From the NCBI RefSeq assembly GCF_018860365.1, contig NZ_JAHKPO010000022.1, forward strand, positions 1 to 64,000: a stretch of DNA of 64,000 nt. The letters run 5' to 3'. Shown here one piece after another: positions 56,514 through 64,000 of the stretch. The position numbers were made by a program, and so were the translations under genes. The notes beneath the pieces are model-generated. The model had not been told where the DNA came from. It made no database searches and saw only the letters and a program-made list of their open reading frames with translations. This DNA is from Arenibacter algicola. GTDB taxonomy: Bacteria; Bacteroidota; Bacteroidia; Flavobacteriales; Flavobacteriaceae. The stretch's first letter is position 1; each line of letters starts with the position of its first letter.

Positions 56514-56545
56514 GCTGGCGCGATCGTCACGCTCGTGCCCCTCGC
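56514..56545. repeat. GGCGCGATCG-type palindromic repeat, copy 2
   Basis: GCTGGCGCGATCGTCACGCTC with GTGCC after it can fold back on itself (GGCGCGA with TCGTGCC). It lies just downstream of the methyltransferase stop codon, at the equivalent place to the copy at 50423. Confidence 0.5.
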
Positions 56546-56564
56546 TGCCCAAACTAGAGTTTTT

Positions 56565-57167
56565 TTAGTTTTTCTTGCACTTAATTAAAAACATGGGTTG
56601 GTCTTCCTTTACCTCCACAATTTCGTAAAGCCCAGTTTGGTCAAATTCGGCGTGTACTGCTTCCCTGTCGTAATAATAAATTTTGGCACCTTCATGAACT
56701 TCGTACCTGTCTTTACTGATCATTTTTCCTTTGCCGAAATTTGGGGCATCTTTGCTTATTGCAGTAAAAACCATATAACCGTTTTTGCCCAGTTGGTGAT
56801 AGCAGTCTTGGATTAGTTTTATTCTTTCGTTCTTGTTCAAAAGATGGATCAAGGCATGACAAAAAATGCCATCATATTTCTTTTCATCAAAAGGCATAGC
56901 GGAAACAGATCCGTGATAAATGGTCATGCCATTTCCATAATGTTTTTTTGCTAGTGCAATGGCTGTTTTGGAAATTTCTATCCCTGTAACATTAATGTCG
57001 TTCTCTATAAAAATTTGTGCGTTACGACCGTAACCAATACCTGGAACTAGCACGTTTTTAACGGATTGCTTTATAAAAATTTCTTTTGTTATAACAGCTG
57101 ATTTTGCAGGTTCAAAGCCCCACATTGCCTGTTTTCCAATAAAATTCGTTTCCCAAAATTCTGACAT
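56565..57167 (-). CDS. Class I SAM-dependent methyltransferase
   Basis: 200 residues from the ATG at 57167 (MSEFWETNF); a TTG at 57188 is less likely. Motif I is VLVPGIGYGRNA (39-50), with Pro42 in place of the usual Asp or Glu. VTGIEISKTAIALAK gives the acidic residue that holds the SAM ribose, and GIFCHALIHLL is motif IV. This layout with WExNF at the start is typical of thiopurine-methyltransferase-like or tellurite-resistance-like proteins. It is the intact relative of the fragment at 50476. Confidence 0.85.
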   Translation of the reverse strand: MSEFWETNFIGKQAMWGFEPAKSAVITKEIFIKQSVKNVLVPGIGYGRNAQIFIENDINVTGIEISKTAIALAKKHYGNGMTIYHGSVSAMPFDEKKYDGIFCHALIHLLNKNERIKLIQDCYHQLGKNGYMVFTAISKDAPNFGKGKMISKDRYEVHEGAKIYYYDREAVHAEFDQTGLYEIVEVKEDQPMFLIKCKKN

Positions 57168-57274
57168 AACAGTATATTTTCTATACAAATGTTGTCATTG
57201 AAAAATTCAACAAAAATTCATCGCAGGCTTATGCGGACTGCGTGCCTATTCAAGCTGGTCTTAAACGCACTATA

Positions 57275-60200
57275 TCAATGTCCTACCTCACAAGAACATC
57301 CCGTATGCGTTTCCCCATGCCAATCAAAAGCAGGGGCGTAGTCGCTCATCTCCCAATAGAAAGGGCTTCTAGGCTTGTCATAGTTCCCTACCTCGTTCAT
57401 AGTTTCGGTATCGTATAAACGTCCATTGATCATGGTATAGATTATGGAGTTGGAATTTTGAATATCCTCCAAAGGATTTTTGTCCAATACGATCAGATCG
57501 GCCAATTTCCCTTGTTCCAAGGAACCAAGTTGATCTCCCATTCCTAGGTATGAGGCTCCATTAATAGTGGCTGCTTTTAAGGCTTCCATATTGCTCATTC
57601 CCCCTTGGGCCAACATCCAAAGTTCCCAATGTGCGCCAAGGCCTTGTAATTGCCCATGGGCACCGAGGTTTATTTTTACGCCGGCATCGGCCAATTTCTT
57701 GGTTGCATTGGCAACTAAAATATGACCGTTTTCATATTCCTTAATAGGTGCCATGGTACGATGTCTGGAACGAGCATCAATTACGCTTCTTGGAGTGTAT
57801 TTTAAAAGCTTTTCGTTTTCCCAAACATTGGTGGTCTGGTACCAAAAGTATTCCCCGTTCAATCCGCCGTAATTAACGATAAGGGTAGGGGTGTAGGCCG
57901 TTTCGCTGGCCGACCATAATTGTAGCACATCATCATATATGGGAGCCACGGGTATATTGTGTTCTATACCTGTGTGTCCGTCCAAGATCATGGACATATT
58001 GTGAAAAAAGGTAGATCCTCCTTCCGGAACTACTTCTATCTGCTTCTCATGGGCCGCCTTAATGATCTGCTGTCTTTGATCACGTCTGGGCTGATTGTAG
58101 CTTTTTACGGAAAACGCCCCAAAGGCCTTGGTCCTTAGAATAGCGGAACGTGCATCTTCCAAATTGTTTACCGTAGCTTTAAAGTCGCCGTCCGCTCCGT
58201 ATAAAATAACCCCGGTGGAGAATATTCTAGGGCCTACCATAGTTCCGGCCTTAACCATTTCCGATTGGGAAAATACCACTTCGGTATTGGCTGAAGGATC
58301 GTGGGTAGTGGTTACCCCATAGGCCAAATTGGCATAATAGGGCCAGTGTTTTTGGGCACTCAAACCAAACCTAAAATGACTAAGATGTGCATGCGCATCC
58401 ACTAATCCGGGCATTATGGTCTTTCCGCTAATATCCAAAACTTTGGCATCGGCAGGGATGTTGATTATATCGCTGGGGCCAAGGTTCGTAATTTTATTGT
58501 CGTGGATGATGATGGTGCCGTTCCCTATAACTTCATCATTGTTCATAGTAATGATTCTGGCACCTTTTAGGGCAATGGTTCCCTTTGGTTTGTCTGTTGG
58601 TAGGCTGAGTTTGATTTTAAGACCTAAGGTGTCCATCGGCGGAATGCTATCCGGAGCCCCTTCCAAAAAGGTAAACCGTTGGTTGATGTCGGCATTAAAA
58701 TAGGCATCGCCCAAAGTCCAATTTAGTTTGTTGCTATTCGAAGACCAGTGTAGGTTAATGCCAGCATCACGGGCTACCTGTGCTACTGGAACATTGGTGG
58801 CCTTTCCGTCCAATTCAATGGTATTTCCTGTCTTGGGCAGGGCCGCAATATATACTTTGAACAAATTGGTAAAGGCCAACCAATTATCATCCGGACTGGG
58901 GATGATTCGTTGTGCGTATTTGGATTTTACAATTTCCCGTTCTTCCTTACCCTGTAGGTTCACGGATTTTAAGGTCTTGGTGATGTTCCCCAAAAGATAA
59001 CCGCCAGTTTGGTAGTAGATTCTGGTGGCATCCTTATTAAAACTTGGAAATATACCTTCCTTTACCACTAATTTTTTACTGGAGGTGATGCCCGATTTTC
59101 TGGATTCACTTATTTCCATAAGATAGATCCCGTGCTCTTTGGTATGTACATATCCCTGATGTTGATTACCATCTTCTTCGCGGTATACAATTTGGTTGTT
59201 GTTGATGGGGGAAAAGTTTGGCTCTCTATAAATTGCCTTTTCAGTGGTCAGTTTAATAGGACGGTTTTTATTGGAGCTGAGGTCCAACCTATGTAAGGCC
59301 CCCATATGTTCATCGTTCCAGGTTACGTACACTAAGTATTTGCCGTCTTTGGAAAATGCAGGTTCATATTCCAGATCCGTTCCGGAGGTAAGTCGGGCAG
59401 GGGTACCATTGGGCAGTGATTTTTTCCAAAGGTAACCGGCGGCGTTAAATATTAGTGTTTTTCCGTCAGGGGAGGTTACAGCATTGCGTATAGCCTTTGG
59501 GGTAAAGGTCTCCGGAGCTGCATCGTTTTTAAATTTTAAAGCATTTACGATCTTGTGTTCTGCAGTGGCCTCAAAGGGAATATCGCCGGCCTTTAAGGAA
59601 TTGAGGTCAATTTTTTTGATTTTGCCCTGGACCCAGATTATGATGGCGCTATCATCTGGAGTAAAGTTGAATCCGGTATAGGGTCCAAATATGGCCCATG
59701 CTTCCTGTTGGTCCTTGCTAAGTTGATCGTAAATAGGCCATTCCCTTCCGGTTTTAAGGTCGTGCAGGTAGAGCACTGTTTTTTCCCTTACCCTTTTCAC
59801 AAAGGCCATTACATCTCCCTTATGCGAAATTACGGGGCGTATGGCCCCTCCAGGTCCGCCCGTTACCCGTTCTATTTCCCCATCTTCCAGGTTATAACGA
59901 TTTATAACGTATATCTGGCTATTGGGGTCTTTGTTGTACTGAAATTCCCCTCCTGGATAAACGTCTTCACTGTAGTATACATATTTACCATCAGGTGAAG
60001 CCCAAGGCTCTCCAACATCCTGTTGGTCGTTTTTCTTTTTGGTAAGCTGAATACCCTTGCCGCCAGATTTATGGTACATCCATATTTCGCCAGCTCCTAG
60101 AGAGCGGGTGGAGGTAAAATGTTTACGGCAAAAAATATAGTTTCCGTCTACGGACCAAACCGCGTTATTTACCAATCTAAAATCCTCCTTGGTGATCTGT

Positions 60201-60577
60201 TCGGCTTCGGAACCGTCTGTATTCATCACCCAAATATTATCGCCCCCACCGGCATCGCTGGTAAAGCTAATATGTTTTCCATCCGGGCTGTACCTGGGTT
60301 GCACTTCAAAGGCATGGCCGCCCCGTATCAATGTGGCGGTGCCACCGCTGATGGGCATGGTATAGATATCGCCCAGCATATCAAAGACGATCTGGCTCCC
60401 GTCCGGACTTACGTCCAGGCTTATCCAAGACCCTTCGTTGGTGGTGATAGAAACATTTTTAAAGGGAAGGGCAGGGGTATTGACATCCCATTTATCTTTT
60501 TTGGTTTCTTCTTTATCCTGAGAATAGGAGGTATGGCAAATAAGTAATAGAAGGGCGAATAGGATACTGTTTTTCAT
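57275..60577 (-). CDS. TolB-propeller/amidohydrolase fusion, secreted
   Basis: About 1100 residues from the ATG at 60577; an upstream GTG (60610) is less likely because MKNSILFALLLLICHTSYS is a signal peptide. Residues about 35-620 hold PD40/TolB-type beta-propeller repeats (DGSQIVFD, DGKHISFTSDAGG, DGKYVYYSED, DGKYLVYVTW). From about 680 an amidohydrolase domain follows: VDAHAHLSHF (His near 728 and 730), AFSVKSY with the likely bridging Lys, GHTGIEHN and INLGAHGQ. The last metal-binding position, often Asp, reads GAHGQ here. The C-terminal tail HTGCSCEVGH is unusual. It probably degrades peptide-like or cyclic amide substrates in the periplasm. It stands alone. Confidence 0.88.
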   Translation of the reverse strand: MKNSILFALLLLICHTSYSQDKEETKKDKWDVNTPALPFKNVSITTNEGSWISLDVSPDGSQIVFDMLGDIYTMPISGGTATLIRGGHAFEVQPRYSPDGKHISFTSDAGGGDNIWVMNTDGSEAEQITKEDFRLVNNAVWSVDGNYIFCRKHFTSTRSLGAGEIWMYHKSGGKGIQLTKKKNDQQDVGEPWASPDGKYVYYSEDVYPGGEFQYNKDPNSQIYVINRYNLEDGEIERVTGGPGGAIRPVISHKGDVMAFVKRVREKTVLYLHDLKTGREWPIYDQLSKDQQEAWAIFGPYTGFNFTPDDSAIIIWVQGKIKKIDLNSLKAGDIPFEATAEHKIVNALKFKNDAAPETFTPKAIRNAVTSPDGKTLIFNAAGYLWKKSLPNGTPARLTSGTDLEYEPAFSKDGKYLVYVTWNDEHMGALHRLDLSSNKNRPIKLTTEKAIYREPNFSPINNNQIVYREEDGNQHQGYVHTKEHGIYLMEISESRKSGITSSKKLVVKEGIFPSFNKDATRIYYQTGGYLLGNITKTLKSVNLQGKEEREIVKSKYAQRIIPSPDDNWLAFTNLFKVYIAALPKTGNTIELDGKATNVPVAQVARDAGINLHWSSNSNKLNWTLGDAYFNADINQRFTFLEGAPDSIPPMDTLGLKIKLSLPTDKPKGTIALKGARIITMNNDEVIGNGTIIIHDNKITNLGPSDIINIPADAKVLDISGKTIMPGLVDAHAHLSHFRFGLSAQKHWPYYANLAYGVTTTHDPSANTEVVFSQSEMVKAGTMVGPRIFSTGVILYGADGDFKATVNNLEDARSAILRTKAFGAFSVKSYNQPRRDQRQQIIKAAHEKQIEVVPEGGSTFFHNMSMILDGHTGIEHNIPVAPIYDDVLQLWSASETAYTPTLIVNYGGLNGEYFWYQTTNVWENEKLLKYTPRSVIDARSRHRTMAPIKEYENGHILVANATKKLADAGVKINLGAHGQLQGLGAHWELWMLAQGGMSNMEALKAATINGASYLGMGDQLGSLEQGKLADLIVLDKNPLEDIQNSNSIIYTMINGRLYDTETMNEVGNYDKPRSPFYWEMSDYAPAFDWHGETHTGCSCEVGH

Positions 60578-60737
60578 AGAAGGTAATTCTAGTAAAATAA
60601 TGTTCTGCACTTAGGTTAGAAATAAAACTTTAAAGATAGTACTTTGTATTAAATTGCCCTATTGAAAGATGGCTTTGGGCGTTAAGAAAAGCATGTGAAG
60701 GTTGAGGTGCTCGAAGTAGGGAGACTGTGCGTGGCGC

Positions 60738-61295
60738 TTACTTGAACAAGAAAAACAACATCGCGGGGTCGCCCTTAAAGGCCTCCCTTATTTTGGTAAA
60801 GGCTATTCGCATTTGGGATTCCACCGTTTTTACGGAAATCCCCATCTGGTCTGCAATTTCTTTATATTTCACCCCCTGAATCTTATTTAACATGATGATT
60901 TCCTTACATTTTGGGGGTAGGGAATCAATGACCTGTTTCATTTTTTGGATACGCTCTTCCAGGGCGTCCGAGTCTTCCTGAATTCTATCCACTAAAGCGC
61001 GCTCCCAAATTTGACCAAGCAATTTTTCCTGTTTTTTAGCCTTTTTAACGGTATCTATATATCTATTGTAGGCAATGGCATAGAGATATGCCTTTGGGGA
61101 TTTGGTTTCGTCCAATTTGGACTTATCCTCCCAAAACCGGATAAAGGCATGTTGTACAATATCCTCCGATTGTATTTTATCATGGGTATATGTGGTTATA
61201 TAGGCCACCAACCGATTATAATATACATTGAATAGATATTTGAAAGCACACCTATCGCCGTTTTTCATGGCAATCACTGCCTCAATTTCATTCAT
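60738..61295 (-). CDS. ECF RNA polymerase sigma factor (FecI-like)
   Basis: A 185-residue sigma-70 family protein. Region 2 includes EDIVQHAFIRFWED (about 44-57) and KAYLYAIAYNRYID, and region 4 includes the helix-turn-helix YKEIADQMGISVKTVESQM (about 147-165). There is no region 3, as expected for the extracytoplasmic-function group. It should direct transcription of the SusC-type gene at 62773 when released by the FecR protein. Unusually, it is transcribed divergently from that fecR gene. Confidence 0.92.
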   Translation of the reverse strand: MNEIEAVIAMKNGDRCAFKYLFNVYYNRLVAYITTYTHDKIQSEDIVQHAFIRFWEDKSKLDETKSPKAYLYAIAYNRYIDTVKKAKKQEKLLGQIWERALVDRIQEDSDALEERIQKMKQVIDSLPPKCKEIIMLNKIQGVKYKEIADQMGISVKTVESQMRIAFTKIREAFKGDPAMLFFLFK

Positions 61296-61464
61296 TTGTC
61301 CTAGCTGTTGGTTTGGTAGGTTGTTGGAACATAAGTGCGAATATCAAATTTTTTTTTAATTCTTTTTAAGGGTTTTATATTTTTTTAAAGTATTGGTTGT
61401 GTAATGTGTAATGAAAGTGATTTTCAGAACTAACACATAACGGGAGAAAATTGGTAATAAGATA

Positions 61465-62613
61465 ATGAAAAAAAATATAACTAAGCTGCTTCTTGGTACA
61501 ATTACAGAAAAGGAGATTATTGAGCTTCGGGACTGGTTGAAAGATGAAAAAAATCAAACTATTCTTGAATCTTATGTTCGTGATAATCACGATTTAAATT
61601 TGGCAATATTGGAAAACAATCTTGATGATGCCTATAACAAAGTTACCCACCAAATCAACATTAATACAAAGCCGGTTAAAAAACTTTTCCCACTTTGGAC
61701 AAAGTTTGCTGCTGCAGCAGCTATTGCATTGCTAATTGGTTTGGGATTCTACTTTCAACAAAATTCCTCAACAAATCATGGTCATTGTTGTAAGGCACCT
61801 TTGGTGCCAGAGGACGAACCTATTACCTTGGAATTGGATAATGGTACCATTCAGACCATTGATATTACAGGAAAGAAGGAAGTTAGGGATTCGGATGGAA
61901 ATATTATTGGGGCCCAAGAGCAAAATCAGATCAGTTATTCCCATGCTGTCCAAAAGGAAGATTTGGTGTTTAATACCTTAAAAATACCCCACGGGAAAAA
62001 ATTTCAATTGGTTTTATCAGACAGTACTATAGTTCACTTGAATGCTGGGAGTTCCTTAAAATATCCAGTAGCTTTTTTAACCGAAGGTCCAAGAGAGGTC
62101 TTTCTTACCGGGGAGGCTTATTTTGATGTTACCAAAAATGTATCCAACCCATTTGTTGTAAATGTGAACGAACTGGATGTGAAAGTTTTGGGAACGAAGT
62201 TTAATGTATCGGCCTATGAGGAGGATAAAAATATCGATGTTGTTCTGGTTGAGGGGGCGGTGAGTTTGGATAATAAAAAGGAATTGGAGGATGATGTTGT
62301 TACCTTAACTCCAGGTCAAAAAGGATCTTATGACAATGACTCCAAAGGCATATTGGTAAATAAGGTAAATACAAGCCAATACACTTCTTGGATGCAGGGG
62401 CATTTGGTTTTTAGGAATTTAACTTTTAATCAGATTTTGGCAAAATTGGAGCGCCATTATAATATAGAGTTGGAAAATACCAATATTGCTTTGGGGAAAG
62501 AAATTTTTAACGCCAGTTTCAATGATGCTAAAATAGATGAGGTGCTTAGTTATTTCAATGACACCCATGAAATAGATTATACCATACAGGAAAATAAGGT
62601 AATCATTAAATAG
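61465..62613 (+). CDS. FecR-family anti-sigma factor
   Basis: A 382-residue single-pass membrane protein. An N-terminal cytoplasmic part (1-76) binds the sigma factor. A membrane helix (78-97) is followed by a periplasmic FecR domain (about 175-275; KFQLVLSDSTIVHLNAGSSL, REVFLTGEAYFDV) and the C-terminal STN-interacting DUF4974 domain (about 318-382; LTFNQILAKLERHYN). Just after the helix lies HGHCC. It transmits the ligand-loaded state of the transporter encoded next to the sigma factor at 60738. Confidence 0.92.
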   Translation: MKKNITKLLLGTITEKEIIELRDWLKDEKNQTILESYVRDNHDLNLAILENNLDDAYNKVTHQININTKPVKKLFPLWTKFAAAAAIALLIGLGFYFQQNSSTNHGHCCKAPLVPEDEPITLELDNGTIQTIDITGKKEVRDSDGNIIGAQEQNQISYSHAVQKEDLVFNTLKIPHGKKFQLVLSDSTIVHLNAGSSLKYPVAFLTEGPREVFLTGEAYFDVTKNVSNPFVVNVNELDVKVLGTKFNVSAYEEDKNIDVVLVEGAVSLDNKKELEDDVVTLTPGQKGSYDNDSKGILVNKVNTSQYTSWMQGHLVFRNLTFNQILAKLERHYNIELENTNIALGKEIFNASFNDAKIDEVLSYFNDTHEIDYTIQENKVIIK

Positions 62614-62690
62614 AAGTAGAACCCTAAAACAAATAAACTATGACATAGAATTTCGAATTGAATCTTCGACACTCTGAATTCATAAAAAAG

Positions 62691-62720
62691 AACCGGAAAA
62701 TGCGCTAACATTTCCCGGTT
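62691..62720. other. Hairpin in the leader of the second SusC gene
   Basis: AACCGGAAAATG (62691-62702) and CATTTCCCGGTT (62709-62720) form a 12-bp stem with one mismatch and a 6-base loop. On the plus strand it is flanked by A-runs; a T-run follows it only on the minus strand. It lies 53 bases before the SusC ATG, so it may shape the mRNA leader or separate it from fecR. Confidence 0.6.
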
Positions 62721-62772
62721 AAAAAGAGTGATCGAGTAATTATTTACTAACCACACTTAAACATTCAAAAAT

Positions 62773-64000
62773 ATGAAAAAACCACTTAACCAGCGGAGGT
62801 TAGGCAAACCTTTGTTGAAATTTGACTTAAAAATGAAACTGACCACGCTACTGTTGTTTACCACTCTATTAGGTTTACAGGCCAATGATAGCTATGCGCA
62901 AAAGACCAAGGTTACCTTAGCCGTAGAGAACGCTACAGTGCGGGACATTATTGATGACATTGAATCTACTACGAAATTCCGATTTATTTATAAGGTAAAG
63001 GATGTGAACCTACAGCGTAAATTATCCTTGAGTGTTAATAAGGAGCACATTGATACCGTATTGAGAAGTTTATTTGGTAGTACACACACCGCATATAAAG
63101 TGCGGGGGACACAAATTATCTTAACTCAAGATGAAAATTTAAAAATTCCTCAAACGGTTTCTAAACACTCCCAAAACGACACTAAACAGGATCAAGTTCT
63201 GGTTTCGGGTCTAATTACCGATGATTCTGGCGTCCCTATGCCAGGAGCCAATATTGTAGAAAAAGGCACTACCAATGGTACTCAGGCCGATTTTGACGGT
63301 AAGTTTTCAATTCAATTGGACAGTGAAAATGCAACGCTTGTAATATCATATATTGGATTTGCAACACAAGAAGTCGCTCTTAATGGAAGAACGGATATCT
63401 CAGTTGTTCTAAAAGAAGATGCCGCTGGCTTGGATGAAATTGTTGTGGTAGGGTATGCCACCCAAAAGAAGTCTACATTGACAGGTTCTGTAAGTAGTAT
63501 GAAAGGGGAGGAAATTGCCAATATTCCAACAGCAAATGTTTCCCAGAATCTTGCCGGTAGAATGACCGGGGTGAGTATGAGGCCAAACGGTGGTGCTCCA
63601 GGAAGTGATAACCCTGACATCCATATTCGGGGAGTTGTTTCCACAGGAAACAATAGTCCCTTGATAGTTGTCGATGGAATACGAAGGGACAATATGAGCC
63701 AGATAGACCCCAACGTAATTGAATCTGTAACGGTACTTAAGGATGCAGCAGCAGTTGCGCCTTTTGGTATTGGGGGTGCTAATGGGGTTATTGTAATTAC
63801 GACCAAGAAAGGAAAGACAGGTAAACCTACTATCAGTTTAAGTAGCTCCTATGGTTTTCAAAGCCCTACTTACCTTCCAGAAATGCTGAGTGCCCGAGAT
63901 TACATGGCCTTGCAAAACGAAGGGTATTACAATATAAACCCTACAGGGAACACACCTCCGAATGATCCAGGCCTAATAGCGGATTACAACCAATTACACT
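62773..64000 (+). CDS. STN-domain SusC/RagA-family TonB-dependent transporter (N-terminal part)
   Basis: The frame is open from the ATG at 62773 to the window edge (409 codons, no stop). Residues about 21-43 are the signal peptide after a basic extension (MKKPLNQRRLGKPLLKFDL) that is usual for this class. An STN (secretin/TonB N-terminal) domain follows at about 45-118 (VENATVRDIIDDI, RGTQIILTQ). Then come a carboxypeptidase-like domain (about 143-214; VLVSGLITDDSGVPMPGANI), the TonB-box-like DEIVVVGYA, and the plug (IHIRGVVST, SPLIVVDGIRRD). STN-type transporters signal through FecR, so this gene belongs to the sigma/anti-sigma pair before it. A susD gene is expected right of the window. Confidence 0.93.
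   Translation, partial: MKKPLNQRRLGKPLLKFDLKMKLTTLLLFTTLLGLQANDSYAQKTKVTLAVENATVRDIIDDIESTTKFRFIYKVKDVNLQRKLSLSVNKEHIDTVLRSLFGSTHTAYKVRGTQIILTQDENLKIPQTVSKHSQNDTKQDQVLVSGLITDDSGVPMPGANIVEKGTTNGTQADFDGKFSIQLDSENATLVISYIGFATQEVALNGRTDISVVLKEDAAGLDEIVVVGYATQKKSTLTGSVSSMKGEEIANIPTANVSQNLAGRMTGVSMRPNGGAPGSDNPDIHIRGVVSTGNNSPLIVVDGIRRDNMSQIDPNVIESVTVLKDAAAVAPFGIGGANGVIVITTKKGKTGKPTISLSSSYGFQSPTYLPEMLSARDYMALQNEGYYNINPTGNTPPNDPGLIADYNQLH

Overview
The window looks like a chromosomal segment of a marine or algae-associated member of the Flavobacteriaceae (Bacteroidota). The reasons are two SusC-type TonB-dependent transporters and one SusD lipoprotein, a hybrid two-component regulator, four sulfatases, a FecR/ECF-sigma pair, FtsX/MacB permeases in tandem, AT-rich spacers, weak Shine-Dalgarno signals and REP-like palindromes of a kind common in that group. 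No rRNA, tRNA, CRISPR array, transposase or phage gene was seen. The genus cannot be fixed from the sequence alone.

Layout. 1-10.9 kb: four paralogous full-length FtsX/MacB permeases in a row, followed by a single LolD/MacB-type ATPase; then a polytopic membrane protein of unknown role. 12-22.6 kb: housekeeping and accessory singletons (a 35-residue basic protein, GGCT-like protein, SRPBCC protein, cupin, AraC regulator, two VOC proteins, a group II PLP decarboxylase, an orphan GH5-like hydrolase, the nucleoside phosphorylase ppnP, a cytochrome c lipoprotein, an SDR protein). 22.9-27.4 kb: a small carbohydrate locus with an (alpha/alpha)6 glycosidase-like protein, a sulfatase with an atypical active-site signature and a helical-repeat tail, and a ThuA-domain protein. 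27.6-34.1 kb: a small acidic secreted protein, then a tripartite RND efflux operon (adaptor, pump, outer-membrane factor).

34.3-50.4 kb is a polysaccharide utilization locus (PUL): sulfatase, then sulfatase and hybrid sensor/AraC regulator on the opposite strand, then divergently SusC, SusD, sulfatase and a GH30-like hydrolase. The regulator should sense a periplasmic oligosaccharide and switch on the SusC operon; the SusCD pair imports the glycan, the sulfatases desulfate it and the GH30 enzyme cuts it. Three sulfatases in one locus point to a heavily sulfated algal glycan; which one is not decided by the sequence.

50.4-57.2 kb: a decayed copy of a SAM methyltransferase gene, a NarL/NarX-like response regulator and TPR sensor kinase, a Tat-exported molybdopterin hydroxylase with its 2Fe-2S subunit, and the intact methyltransferase. 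57.3-60.6 kb: a very long TolB-propeller/amidohydrolase fusion. 60.7-64 kb: an ECF sigma factor and, divergently, its FecR anti-sigma factor followed by an STN-domain SusC transporter that runs off the window, probably the start of a second PUL under cell-surface-signalling control.

Several genes have an in-frame ATG inside a longer frame opening at TTG or GTG; the ATG is used where signal peptide, Tat motif or family alignment favours it. Base positions of short sites were read by eye and may be off by one or two.
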